64,000 nt of DNA from Schistosoma haematobium (Eukaryota > Platyhelminthes > Trematoda > Strigeidida > Schistosomatidae), in assembly GCF_000699445.3 (NCBI RefSeq), contig NC_067198.1:37795523-37859522 (forward strand), given 5' to 3'. The notes beneath the pieces were generated by a model. It made no database searches. It was given only the letters and a program-made list of their open reading frames with translations, and was not told the origin of the DNA. Below, piece by piece: positions 12,079-23,500 of this stretch; within the stretch, counting starts at the first letter, position 1, and every line of letters starts with the position of its first letter. Both the position numbers and the translations under genes were made by a program.

Positions 12079-12335
12079 TTCAGAAGGGGCATCAGCCTCG
12101 TGACTTCCGAAGGAACTCGGCTTTCACCATGAGGCGTCATAACTCTTCCAAATGAAAACCTTCTAAATCTCAAGGTAGATTTTAAATGGTTTGAATAACT
12201 TTTTCTGGTTAGCGGTATTTTTAGCGAGTTACTTTTCTACGGGATGGGGTCGCTAACCCCATGCCTAATTCTCCTCCTTTATTCTGTCTTGGGACCAGCA
12301 GTAGCCCCCGGAGGGACTCCAGGCGGAGCTATTAC
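12079..12335 (-). mobile_element. RTE 5' end fragment
   Basis: Reverse complement matches the 5' UTR and first codons of the RTE element (gtgaaagccgagttcctt..., gcatggggttagcgacccc, gctccgcctgga). Endonuclease and RT are absent. A 5'-end-only copy is unusual for elements that normally lose their 5' part. Confidence 0.85.
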
Positions 12336-12708
12336 ATGGCATAGGGTAGAATAAATTATGTTTTGAATATAGGAAAAAGAATGATTATCACTATTGTTGA
12401 ATAATTTAACTTTTTTATTTCTCAATATCTTCTTTTATGATATATATCTCATTTCAACTAAGAATTTACTATCTATACATAAAATGTCTATAGAATATGC
12501 TGTTCTATGAAGATGACAAAATACAGTTTTTCTCTATATATCTTCATTCTACTTTTCAATATAGTTGTGTATTTTGTTTTGCAAATAAAAAACAAACAAC
12601 AAATCGATAAAGTTACTTCATATTTCTATAGTATTTTATTTTATGGTACATTTTTCATATTCAATTCTATTCTGTTTAACTAGTTTTTAGTGTTGTATAT
12701 AATAATTT

Positions 12709-13017
12709 TAATGATTAAGATCATGAGTCAGTTGAAGCTAGACCACCATGAAAAACCTGGAAGCACTGGGTGGCCGTTTTGTTCTATCGTGGGACTCCTC
12801 AGCAGTGCGCATCCACGACCTCGCCCCATGCGGGACTCGAACCCAGGACCTACTGGTTTCGCGCGCGAGCACTCAACCAATAGACCACTGAGCCGGCATC
12901 CAACGCTGTTAATGTCTAACTTCAACTAATCCGCGAAATTGAGCGACACATCCACCATTGTCTTCAGTGATTTACTATCTCACAACAGGCCTTGTTGAAC
13001 TCCACTGGTCACAACTA
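12709..13017 (-). mobile_element. F2 tRNA-headed SINE-like element
   Basis: F2 order in sense: roughly 165-bp head, tRNA-like box A (tggtctattggttgag) and box B (gggttcgagtcc), hammerhead remnant (gcactgctgaggagtccc), tail ending tcatgatc. Stem II pairing and the cleavage triplet are mutated. Confidence 0.85.
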
Positions 13018-13129
13018 TAAATTTAAAAGACTTTTTGTCTGTAATCGTTAATCTATTTCCTCAGTAAATTAGTGAAATTAATTGCAATGCTTATAATGTA
13101 GTAATATATGATTTTATTCGTCGGAAAAA

Positions 13130-13470
13130 TATACCAATAATTATCGTGTTAAGTCTGTGGTGGCCTTGGACCTTAAATGTACACTCCCTATTGGTCGAGA
13201 TTTGTTTCACTTGTTAAATATTGTGTAAATGTTGTTTTCTATTTTATGGTACGATGTGGTTTGTTTAGTTGGTATATAAATAGAGTATGTCTGAAATATA
13301 ACGATTCATAACTCAGAGGCTGTGACTTACGTTCTAGACTCAACTGGCTGGGCTAGACAGGGAAGCGAGACCAGTTAGGGCGCTAGGTCGTTCACTACGT
13401 GTTTACGTGTCACTGTAATCGATCGATAAAATAAACGCTGCTTATCAAAACCTGCAATTCACCCGTTACA
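13130..13470 (+). mobile_element. LTR-retrotransposon solo LTR, copy 1
   Basis: Contains a TATA box (ggtatataaatagag), then ctgtgacttacgttctagac and a polyadenylation-like ataaaataaacgctg. About 300 bp match the better-bounded LTR at 36216-36615. No internal domain is attached. The left end is uncertain. I cannot place it in a named family; size and layout suit a Gypsy- or BEL-type LTR. Confidence 0.7.
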
Positions 13471-13496
13471 ACAGATTATAAATATTAATTATTACT

Positions 13497-13770
13497 TGAT
13501 TAAACGGGAGTTGACTCACACGGCTTCTACGTCATTTCGCTCCACTCTCTTTTACTCACTTCATCCCTCTGATTTCCTGTCAAGATTAGTGAGTGTACAA
13601 AATATATGCATTCAAAAATCTATTGTCGTATTCCACTTATTTAATTCTGTTATTCATCAATGCAAGTAAAGTCGATGATCATATACGAGGATAGCCAAAA
13701 TGTATTTCGTTGACAATCAGCATACAAACCGATTGGAGTCAGATTCGCAGACATTAAAACTAGGCTTATT
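13497..13770 (-). mobile_element. Penelope-like 3' non-coding tail, copy 2
   Basis: Reverse complement carries the same blocks as 9690-10140 and 51640-52090 (tctgactccaat, tatcctcgtatatgatc, aacagaattaaataagtgga). It lies just past the LTR at 13470. Confidence 0.6.
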
Positions 13771-13867
13771 TATCTGTGAACCTTCAACGTAACACTGTTT
13801 AGTATTGTAATTTATAGAGGTCATAAAATATAACTCTGTATTATACGTTTGCATTAAATATTTTTTC

Positions 13868-14144
13868 GGTGAGACTATAATTTATGGATGGCCTTTGAGC
13901 GACACTAGACTGACTTTAACAATATCTACCTGATAACTGGGATCAAATGAGAATTATAAACAAGTGTGAGGAATTAGACTTATGATTTACAGTTGATGGT
14001 TAAGGTTAGGAATTAGATTTAGGGTTTTCATCACGAACTGATATCAGCTATAATGCCAAATGGATGAATGAGTGAATTTCACACCAAAATGCAAGACCTT
14101 TTATCTTACACCTGATTGATTCGTCCATAAATTGTAGTTTCACC
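13868..14144 (+). mobile_element. MITE copy 3
   Basis: Starts ggtgagactataatttatgg and ends ccataaattgtagtttcacc; flanks attttttc and gttttttc match at seven of eight positions. Same interior as copies 2 and 4, with a short internal deletion. Confidence 0.85.
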
Positions 14145-15184
14145 GTTTTTTCTAGCCTGAAAGATATATATTAACAGTCAACTGTTTGCTGTTATTGTTT
14201 TAGCTTTGCTTTAATAGACTAGTCAGATATTATTGAAAACAGAATGTGTATTTAAGTACTCAATTTCATCTTTTATTTAATTTTCTTACATTAAATAAAA
14301 AACTATTATTTCACTTAATATAATAAAAGAACTTTTAAATGTATATTCAACACTTGGATATTTCAAATAGCTACTATTATTTCATTTATATTGAATATTC
14401 GTTTTGTAGATAAGCAAACCTTCTAACTATGGATAGTTACTTTTTAGGAATGAGTAAAGAATATAATTCCGTCTTCTTTTTTCAATATGCCGCTAGACTA
14501 AAGTGTCACTGAATATTGTTAATAATATTAATAATAATAATAGTAATAAAAGTAGTAATAATGGTAGTAGTAGTAGTAATAGTAATAATGGTACTAATAG
14601 TAACAATAGTAGTAATAATAATAATGATAATGTAAAATGCTTGTAAAGGAAAAAAACAGAGTAACTTGAAACGATAGTTAGACATTCGCTTACAAACATC
14701 AATAATAAAAAAACAAACAATATGAGCTTTAGTTGAAGGTGAAACAAACAAGAAACGGCTAAAGTCCTATGATACATTTGCTGAAACTTAGATTCATTTA
14801 AGATATAAATAATAAGTTTGGCTTATAGTATTTTACTTTTTCTCATTATACTCTTCTATTAATATAAGACATTTAGGTAACTAAGATATTGTTATTATAA
14901 AAAAAGAGAGATTTATAATGTATTTGAAGTGATGAGTTATTACTATTTAGTTCGTATAATATAAACTTTCATTACATAATAAATTTTTACTCAATACTAT
15001 TAATCGTAAATCGGCTTTCAAATGAAACTTTGAGTATGTTTAGTGAGTCCAAACATTTCGGTAAATCACTGTAGTAGTAATCATAATACTACTACTAATA
15101 ATAATGAAGGAACTTAAATTATGTTTTTTTTTATGAAATAGCAAATGGAAGAAATAATTCGAATAATTTCATTTATAATATTTA
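14145..15184. other. AT-rich sequence around a trinucleotide repeat
   Basis: Apart from the AAT/AGT repeat nothing is recognised. Confidence 0.55.
14511..14640. repeat. Imperfect trinucleotide repeat (AAT/AGT)
   Basis: Run of aat, agt and ggt triplets. The long hydrophobic reading on the opposite strand is an artefact of the repeat. Confidence 0.9.
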
Positions 15185-15715
15185 TTTATTTTAACACATA
15201 GATATTGGTACAAGGGGGCACCGAATACATATGCGCCATGCAAATCTCATTTTATAGGTGTGAGGGCTGTGATACTGCTCAGGTGCCCAAACCGAAAGAG
15301 GTGGTTTTCTTAGGGGGCCACACCCAGAGCCTTCGACCTTCAGGTCTGATCCACAAAGCAGTGGAGCATCGTAAGGAGATGCAGTCCCATGGTAGCCGGT
15401 GACCAACGATTGGTTCATACGCCATTTGTTCCTTTAGGATACTGGAGCCCATGTTTACCATTGGTTTGTAATCAGAGTTTTCCAACTCCCTCGGGTGGTT
15501 TCTTCATGTCAACCAACCCGGTTAAAGCGCAGGACAATCGCTTTCCGTCCTCTCACTTTCGTAAACAACACCCCTGCCACGAGAAGGCAATGAGTAGGAA
15601 TTCCCTGGCAGAGGCTATATACGCGTGATCGTGTGAGAGCATTTCGAGAAGGAGAGCGAACTCTCTCCACACTCGGCCGTACCAGGGCATTTGGGAGCGA
15701 ACAATTTCATAGCTT
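15185..15715. repeat. GC-richer dispersed block of unknown class
   Basis: About 530 bp of near 50% GC with sharp edges inside AT-rich DNA. No frame has a recognisable domain, and all frames are broken. It looks like the UTR of a retroelement (strand unknown), but I see no RT nearby and no second copy in the window. Confidence 0.5.
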
Positions 15716-15725
15716 TGAAAATTAT

Positions 15726-16200
15726 CAATATGGGGTTGTGAATATTGTTAAGTTTAAATTGAGATCATAAATTGATCAATGTTAGACTACCATTGAAAAC
15801 CTAGAAGCAATGGACGGATGTTTTGTCCTAGTATAAGTCACTTTATCAGTGCGTATTCACGACCTCGTATTCACCACTAGAAACCAGAACCTCCGGTCTC
15901 ATATGCGGACGCTTAACCTCGAGACCACTGAGACGATATCCAATGACGTTAATGTCTAACTTCAACTAATCCACGAGATTGAGCGACCATATTCCATTGT
16001 CTGAGATAGATATCTGTTTCTATCCAACTACACTGATCATGAGTTTTAACTAGAACTCTCAAAATTACCTCTCGAAGCCATTCACTATTGAGCAAATGTT
16101 AATTATCAGTATGGAGTTGTGGAAATTGTTTAGTTTTTGATTAAGATTACGATACGATCAGTTGTGGTCTAAAAGTGATCAATTCATGATCTTAATCATA
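15726..16200 (-). mobile_element. F2 element (tail type b) plus fragment in foldback
   Basis: Minus-strand F2 with the alternative tail 'ttgagatcataaattgatca' and ending caaccccatattgat. The tRNA-like and hammerhead parts are decayed. At 16101-16200 a short tail-only piece repeats in inverted form. Confidence 0.75.
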
Positions 16201-16494
16201 ATCTACTTAGTTTATTTGATTTTATAAAATCCTCAGAAAAAGTGAATTACCGATAATAAACAATATAAATCTAGAACTAATCAACAGAAACCTTTTATTA
16301 AAAAAAAGCAAACTAGTTCAATTCAAGAGTTGTTAACTTTAACTAAATTAGAAACTTAAACTTTTTGCGATCTAAATTTATCGTATAAATAAGTTACAAG
16401 TAACGTTCTAATCCAAGATATGTATTTTATTCTATTCAAAACTTATTCACTGAATGTAATTTCATCTTACTCTTTATAATCATACTTAGAATGA

Positions 16495-16875
16495 AACACT
16501 CAAGATACTCGACATCCATTGGCCGGATACCATCAGCAAAAGCCTTCTGTGGGAGAGAACAAACAAGCTTCTAGCTGAAGAGGAAATTAGGAAAAGACGA
16601 TGGAAATGGATAGGACATACATTACGCAAATCATCAAACGGCATCACAAGGCAAGCTGTAACTTGGAATCCTGAAGGGAAACGGAAAAGAGGAAGGACAA
16701 TGAACATATTACGTCGGGAAATAGAGGCAGATATGAAAAGGATGAATAACAACTGGAAGGAGCTGGAAAGGATTTCCCAGGACAGGGTTGGATGTAGGAT
16801 GATGGTGGTTGGCCTATGCTCCTTCACGAGGAGTAGCAGGCGTAAGTAACTAACTAACTAAGTAAGTAAGTAAGA
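16495..16875 (+). pseudogene. RTE 3' end fragment
   Basis: One frame reads [15 protein letters not shown], then [12 protein letters not shown], with the stop in the taag tail (gtaactaactaactaagtaag). It is the last roughly 340 bp of the RTE ORF, 5'-truncated, and close in sequence to the complete copy. Confidence 0.9.
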
Positions 16876-17284
16876 ATGAAACACAATACATAACACTTTA
16901 AACATCTAATGTATTGTTTAAAAATTAACTAACATTCACTTACAGCTATCTACAATAGGATAATTCAAATACTGTTTCATGATAATACAAAAAACACAGT
17001 AACTGATTACCTGACTATATCAATCTATATAAAGAACTATTATTAAAAATTGATGTAAACTACAAAATATAATAAAAAGGTAAGACTGATTTTAGTTTCT
17101 GTTTAAATCAATTATCCAATATTATTATTTTCACAAATAAATCAATGAAATGACATTATAAATAATATTTTTTAAATTTTCAGGCAATAAACTTATCTCT
17201 AAGGGAAATTGTTTTAAACAAATTATTTGGTTATAAATTGAATCAATATAAGATTTCAAGAGTAGGGAATACTTTAAAGGGTTT

Positions 17285-17571
17285 TTTTCGGAAGGAGTTT
17301 TATGGAGATTTTAGAAATTTCACCAGTTGAAATCATGAGTCAATTGAAGCTAGACCAACATGGAAAATGTGGAAGCAATGGACGGCCGTTTCGTCCTAGT
17401 ATGGGAAGAAGTACTTCCTGGAGTTCTGGTGAGAAGCCGTTACCAGTGGAGTTCGACTAGGTCTGTTGTCAGGTATCAACTCACTGAAGACAATGGTGTA
17501 CGGTGGCGCAATTTCGTGGATTAGTTGAAGTTGGAAATTAACACCGTTGGATGCCGAATGGCTCAGTGGTT
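17285..17571. mobile_element. F2 inverted pair: minus tail joined to plus head
   Basis: 17285-17407 is an F2 3' part on the minus strand that stops inside hammerhead stem II (tcctagtatggga). It is followed at once by the F2 head on the plus strand (gaagtacttcctggagttct to atggctcagtggttt), which breaks off in box A. Confidence 0.8.
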
Positions 17572-17762
17572 TAGTTATTTTTTTATTTATAATGTATTGA
17601 ATTATTTTCTATCTTGTTTATCATAATTTTAGGTATGTTTATCTGTATTAAATTAAAAATTTGTGTATCAAAGTTCAGTTAGTCTACTGTATCATTCAAT
17701 TTTATGATAGTACTGTATTATCATGTACTATATCTAAACATAAAATTTGATAAAGAAACAAT

Positions 17763-18138
17763 TAACTTAACAGTTGAGTTCATGAGTCAATTGAAGGTAG
17801 ACCAACATGGAAAACGTGCAAGCACCGGAACGCCGTTTTATCCTACTGTGGGACTCTTCAGCAGTGCGCATCCACGTCCCCGCCTCAAGTGATTCGAACA
17901 CAAGACTTGTCAGTATCGCGCGCGAGCGCTTAACCACTAGACCACTGAGTTGGTCGGCATCGAACAGTGTTAATGTCTAAGTCCAACCAATCCACGAAAT
18001 TGAGCCACATATCTACCATTGTTAACAGTGAGTTACTATGACATAACTTACCTGGTCGAACTCCATCGGTCACTGATTCTCACTAGAACTCTAGGAAATA
18101 CCTGTTGGAGACCGTCACCAGTGAGCATATGATGATTA
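17763..18138 (-). mobile_element. F2 element, near full length
   Basis: Tail, hammerhead remnant, tRNA-like part (box B region attcgaacacaagac, mutated) and the whole head down to gtgagcatatgatgatt are present in reverse orientation. The adjoining plus-strand copy makes this half of an inverted pair. Confidence 0.85.
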
Positions 18139-18322
18139 TAATCAGGAACGATAGGTCCTGGGTTCGAATCTCGCGGGACCGGTATCGTGGATGCACACTG
18201 GTGAGGAATCCCACACTATGACCAATCAACCGTCCAGTGCTTCCAGGTTTTTTAAGATGGTTTATCTTCAATTGAATCATGAACTCAACTATTAAATTAC
18301 TGAAATCTCCACAAAACGTTTT
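18139..18322 (+). mobile_element. F2 element, 5'-truncated partner
   Basis: Begins inside the tRNA-like part (ataggtcctgggttcgaatc = box B), then a hammerhead with broken stem II (gaatcccacactatgacc), then the full tail ending ctccacaaaac. Confidence 0.85.
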
Positions 18323-18889
18323 TCTAAAAACAATTAACTATTTAAAGATTGTGACTGACTTTTATTATCATTTTATATAAATTAACATTAATCAATGTGG
18401 ATCCAGACTAAGTTCAAGTCTCTTTAAACACTCAAAATAAATAACATTCAATGTAAAATGTTAATTTATGTTATCTTCTGATGAATTCAACGATACTATC
18501 TATTGAACTATTCCATTTTGAATTTAACTCTTTAGTTCTGACTGAGATGTTTAATACTGATCGAATTTTATTTATTAAGTGATTATCTCATTAGTTTGCC
18601 AAATGATTTGAATAAGTTATACACTGGGTATTTATTTATTTTTGGATAATAAAGATAGGTAAGATGTCCTATTTATACTACTTTAATTAGCTTAAAGAAT
18701 AATTGATATATGAGTATTAGGATTAAGTCAGTAAATCTTTTATATTTAATGTGACATATAATTTTAGCAAAAATAAAATCCATAGACCTGAAGTCATATT
18801 CAGTTCAGTATTGTCAACTATTATGTCTACATTTGAGTATATTTTATTTAAAAGTATTCTTATTGAATATTAACTGATCATATATTTGT

Positions 18890-19232
18890 TAAGCAAAGAT
18901 GGGTAGTGGCTAGCAGTGTAATCCAAGACACGCGTTTCGTCCGATTCAAGACTCGTCAGCTAAATGTACCTGCATCTCAGGATTGATGTTCACACCAGGA
19001 GTCGGATCCTGTACCGTTTGCTTCAAATACCATCGTGTTATGTATTTAGCTACTGATTCCTGATATCAACTAGCTTATGATGTGGGGTGAAGTTTATATT
19101 CACTTGATACTGTTTTACTTGAACCTTCCGATTGATGTTTACGACTGCAAATGATCAGTCTCTTATTGACATATATGCATACTGTGTGGATTGTTTCGAT
19201 ATTGCCTTCAGTCATAAGCATTATGAGCAAAG
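18890..19232 (-). mobile_element. Sm-alpha-like SINE with near-intact hammerhead
   Basis: In sense: tRNA-like block (gctaaatacataacacgatgg, box B ggatccgactcc), gtacatttagctgacgagtc, gacgaaacgcgtgtcttgg, then the pyrimidine-rich downstream body. It is half of a head-to-head pair with the fragment to its right. Confidence 0.85.
18921..18972 (-). ncRNA. Hammerhead ribozyme, Sm-alpha type
   Basis: Sense reading: CUGACGA, stem II guc...gac, then CGAAAC and GCGUGUC at the cleavage side. Core residues are intact. Stem I pairs only with wobbles (auuuag against uuggau) and stem II has three strong pairs. Sm-alpha hammerheads are established in Schistosoma; activity of this copy is uncertain. Confidence 0.7.
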
Positions 19233-19425
19233 ATAAACTGAAGGTTGCAGGTAAATTCAGTTGACGAGTCCCACTACTAGCCAGTATCCATATTTGCTTA
19301 TACTACTCGTGAGTGAAGGTAATATCGATGCGATCCAAATAAGATGTACATATGCCAATAAAAGACTGATCAATTTCAGTCCTAAACATCAATCGGAAGA
19401 TTCAAGTAAATGTATACATTTGTCA
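19233..19425 (+). mobile_element. Sm-alpha-like fragment, plus-strand partner
   Basis: Starts gttgcaggtaaattcagttgacgagtccc, skips the GAAA half of the ribozyme, and continues with ctgatcaatttcagtcctaa and ggaagattcaagtaaa, the usual 3' body. Confidence 0.75.
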
Positions 19426-19665
19426 AGTTGTAACTTTTACAAATATATACAAAGATGGTGTGAAAATTTGATATCATCATAGACAGAATTCGATATATAC
19501 ATATTTATCCCTTATACTGAGTGTCAATTAAGTCCCGTTTATTCAGTATAAACTAGACTTTTGAAGTTATTAAAGCTTTCTCATAATTGTTTAAGAAAGT
19601 AACAAAATTATATAATATTTTTGCCTACAGATAAAAAGTTTACGTTACAAATTTTGTCGTATGTG

Positions 19666-19945
19666 CTACTGATGTCGACAGATATAAGTAGTATGTATCA
19701 TCAATCAGGAGTAAAATGCCTAGTAACAGAAAGATAAGATCGAAGAAAAGAGAACGAAAACGGAGAATGATTGCTGTGGAAGCAAAGAATCAGTGACGTC
19801 TGAGACGATTGATTAACATTTTGCAAATGAAGTATTTACTGTCTAGTTCTCAGATTTTACTAAGATATCCTGTTGTTTTGTTCGAATACATTCGATTGTC
19901 CCCACTTGTGTTCTTGTTCACTACAATTTTGTAGCATTAAAAGAT
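19666..19945 (-). repeat. Unclassified dispersed repeat U1, copy 1
   Basis: Shares blocks with 29600-29870 (opposite strand), 26570-26770, 33965-34190 and 23098-23350: an end near gtcgacagatataagtagta, an A/G-rich middle, and a region reading ctcagattttacta. No protein recognised. Confidence 0.6.
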
Positions 19946-20059
19946 TTATATATAGTGCTCCCTTTTCTAGTGGAGTATGATCAGGAGAAATGATATTCTT
20001 AATATTGTTTAACAAACTTCTGTTAATAGTCAGTTTTTCATACCATTCTATACAAAATG

Positions 20060-20165
20060 GTTACCTTACTAACTTGTGCCAAGTAGCACGAAACTTAGGT
20101 TCAGGGTTTTCTGTTGACCACCTCCAACCATCATCTTATCGCAGAATACTTAACACGTTGGTGTC
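20060..20165 (+). mobile_element. F3 fragment with decayed hammerhead-like core
   Basis: cttgtgccaagtagcacgaaac and cctccaaccatcatcttat match the F3 copies at 40.5-41 kb. The CUGACGA strand is mutated to ctaactt. Confidence 0.6.
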
Positions 20166-20170
20166 TAAAT

Positions 20171-21284
20171 AGATAAAGGCGATCTCAGCAACTGTGATAG
20201 CTACGCGGGTACCATTCTTCTCCCAATACCAGGAAAAGTCTTCAACAGGAAATTGTTAAACAGGATGAAGGATTCCGTAGACGCCCAACTACGAGACCAA
20301 CAAGCTGGATTCCGTAAGGATTGATCGCAACAATACGGATCATTATGGAACAATCAATTGAATGGAATTCATCACTCTACATCAACGTATTGACTATAAA
20401 AAAGCATTTGATAGCGTGGACAGAACAACACTATGGAAGCTTCTTCGACACTACGGCGTACCTCAGAAGATTGTCACTATCATGCAGAATTCCTATGATG
20501 GATTACACTGCAAAATCGTGCATGGAGGACAGTTGACAAAGTCGTTCGAAATAAAGAACGGTGTCAGGCAAGGTTGCTTACTCTCAGTAGGTGGATGAAA
20601 AACAAGATTCCCCGAAACAACACAACATGCATCAATCCAATCACAATTGACGGAGAAGATTTGGAAGATGTAAAAACCGTTACATATCTGGGTAGCATCA
20701 TCGATGAACACAGTGGATCTGATGCAGATGTGAAGGCGCGGATCGACAAAGCGAGAGCGGCATATCTACAATTGAAAAACATCTGCAACTCAAAACAACT
20801 GTCTGTCAACCAACACCAAAGTCATAATGTTCAATACAAATGTCAAGACAGTTCTACTGTATGTGGTGGAGACTTGGAGAACTACGAAAGCCATCATCCA
20901 TATTATACAAGTGTTTGTTAACATTTGCCTACACAAAATATTTCGGATCCGTTGACCAGACACTATCAGCAAAAACCTGTTGTGGGAGAGGACAAACCAG
21001 ATTGCAGTGGAGAAAGAAATGAGGAAGAAGCGTTGGAAGTGGTTAGGGCACACATTGAGGAAATCACCCAACTTCATCACAAGGCAATCCCTCACATCAA
21101 ATTCTCACGTCCAAGGGAGAAGAGGAATACCGAAGAACATATTACGTCGAGAAACGGAGACAGATATGAGAAAAAATAAAGAAGAATTGTATAGAACTAG
21201 AAAGGAAGGCGCAGGACGGAGTGGGTCAGAGAATTCTGGCCGGCAGCCTATGCTCCATTGGGAGTAACTGTCGTAAGTAAGTAT
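20171..21284 (+). pseudogene. RTE copy with internal deletion of the RT active site
   Basis: Reads [55 protein letters not shown], then jumps at about 20585 straight to ITIDGEDLEDVKTVTYLGS. The catalytic FADD region is missing. The 3' part is almost identical to 10326-10890. It ends cgtaagtaagta. Confidence 0.9.
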
Positions 21285-21564
21285 ATTGTAGATTATTCGA
21301 GTTACAATGATATTGAAGTTTGTTCAATATACAATATATTAACTGGTTAATAAGTTAAATGGAATCATATCAAATGTTTTTTACATAAGTGACTACCTAT
21401 AATTGCTATTCTTAATTTCAGTTCAAAATATGAATTTATTAATGCTAAGTCACTTGAAATAAATAGAATATGACTAACTTTAGAATCTGGAATGTATATT
21501 TCATTCTATTTAGAACTCATTGAATTGATATATCTTACTGAGAATCCACTTGGTACTTATCTAT

Positions 21565-21645
21565 TTAGATATGTTGTTCTCGCTTTGCTGATCCACGCCT
21601 TCACATCAGCATCACATCCACCGTGTTCATCAATCATGTTAATCT
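21565..21645 (-). mobile_element. Small RTE fragment
   Basis: About 80 bp matching the part of the RTE ORF around [14 protein letters not shown], seen at 10845-10910 in the same orientation. Confidence 0.7.
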
Positions 21646-22640
21646 ACAATATGAACCATGAAGAAATAATTTGTTTGAACAGAATTATGAATACATTTAT
21701 TCTGGTGTACAAACCTCGCCCCCTCCCTTCTTCTGATATTCTATAAAACATTTGAATAGAAACATTTAAACAATAAGTAGACTTACAATGAAATTTGTCT
21801 AGAAAATTTAGTTTGTCCTGGTTTTTGTTTTTTGTATTCGTTTTTGTTTTTTCAATGACAAATGTAAAAGGAAAGGGGAAAAAAAACCGTATCATCTCTA
21901 CTTAAATGTTTCACTACTTAACAAACATACGAAAATGTTACAGATAAATGACCAATTAGCAAGTAAAAAAAAAAGAAAGAAAAAAAATGAATGATTGTCA
22001 GTTCTAAAAGTTGTGACATATTTTGTAAAAGAAAAAAAGAGAAAAAAGAAAAGAAAAAAGAGAAAAAATACTACTCTACAGATAATAGAACAGGTAAACT
22101 CTAAGTTTTCATAAATAGATAAACAATAGAAAATTAGTTAAATATTTTACAAAAATACAACTGTTGACAAACAGCAGGAAATACTTATATATTAAGATTA
22201 GACATAAACTATTTGTAAATCACATATGCAATTTATTTTAAGTGTTTTGAATTGAGATTTATTAGTAATATGTATGTTTGCTTAGAAATTCTTTTATTAT
22301 TATGCATGATAATTTCAATATTCTATCAAGAATACAATTCATTATACATTGGTCTAGAATACAGTGGATCATTGAATGAATGAATGGATGACTGATTGAC
22401 TGAATGAATGAATGAATGAATGAATGACAGTACTTGCACAGTTTGAAACTATACACTATTGTATAAATATGAATACATTTTAGTTATTATAACTTTAATG
22501 AATAAATGTTGTTGTTTTTTGTTGTTGGTATTTGTTTAAAAGTACACAGTGAAGTACAAAAAAAAGAGTAAAACAAATATTACTTTATAAAAAACATATT
22601 TTCTCTTTTCATTTCCCCAAAATTAAAACAAAATACAAAG
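21646..22640. other. AT-rich sequence with purine-rich runs
   Basis: Holds A/G runs near 21960-22070 and the GAAT repeat; no gene. Confidence 0.55.
22372..22426. repeat. (GAAT)n-like tetranucleotide repeat
   Basis: Run of gaat, ggat and gact units. Confidence 0.85.
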
Positions 22641-22892
22641 TAATTTCAATAGTTGAAACCATGAGTCAATTGAAGCTCAGTGGTCTAATGGTTAAGCGCC
22701 CGCGCACGAGACTGATAGGTCCTGAGTTCGAATCTCGAGGGGGGTAGGATGGTGGATGTGCACTCCTGAGGAGTCCCGTACCAGGAAGAAACGGTCGTTC
22801 AGTGTTTCCAGGTTTTCCATGGTGGTCTAGCTTCAACTGACTGAGGATTTCACAATTGAAGTTATTGAAATCTCTACAAAACCCCTTCTGAA
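22641..22892. mobile_element. F2 pair: short minus tail, then plus copy from the tRNA-like part
   Basis: 22641-22676 is an F2 tail on the minus strand. 22677-22892 is plus: box A (cagtggtctaatggttaag), box B (gagttcgaatc), hammerhead remnant (ctgaggagtcccgtaccaggaagaaacgg), tail to ccccttctga. Confidence 0.82.
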
Positions 22893-23097
22893 AATGCAAA
22901 ATATCTTATGGGCATTTTGATGAAATTAATTCCTTTTTCTCCTGTAATACCTAAGTTTATACGTTTCTTAAAAGAGAATTGATAAAGATTTATTTTAAAA
23001 AAAAGTTATAATAATTTACTTAAATATCATAAATAAAGACAATATTTTATTCGATAGGAAATAGTCTTTTCTGTATTAGTTATTTCTATCGGCATTA

Positions 23098-23350
23098 ATT
23101 ATACTACTTGTATTGATAGATATAAGTAATGTGTAACATCAATCCGTAGTGAGATGGTTAGCAGTAAAAGATTGAGACGATTCAATGGAAGAGAACAAGA
23201 ATAGGAACAGAGGGTGATTGTAACGACGATAGAATTGAAAGAATCATAAAGTATGTAAAGGACATTTGAAGGAAGATGTGAAAATAATGTATCTAATGTA
23301 TGGTTACCATATTTTACGAAAGCACTGTATAAGTTTGCAAAAAACAATAA
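23098..23350 (-). repeat. Unclassified dispersed repeat U1, copy 2
   Basis: gatagatataagtaatgtgtaacatcaatc, then an A/G-rich middle with gatagaattgaaagaatcataaag, matching 33965-34190 in inverse. Confidence 0.6.
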
Positions 23351-23500
23351 TTTGAGTAGTTGAGATAATGAGTCAACTGAAGCGAAACCAACATGGAAAA
23401 CTTGGAAGCGCTGGTGGTCCATGGTGGTCTAGCTTTAATTGACTCATGAGATCAACTATTGAAATTACTATAATATCTACAAAAACCCCTTCTGATATCA
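23350..23500. mobile_element. F2 tail foldback
   Basis: Minus tail (gagtcaactgaagcgaaaccaaca) and plus tail (tggtctagctttaattgactcatg) face each other with only about 20 bp between, ending ccccttctgatat. Confidence 0.75.

Noticed and set aside
14493..14777. Leucine-rich hydrophobic frame on the minus strand
   Set aside because: Produced by the trinucleotide repeat.
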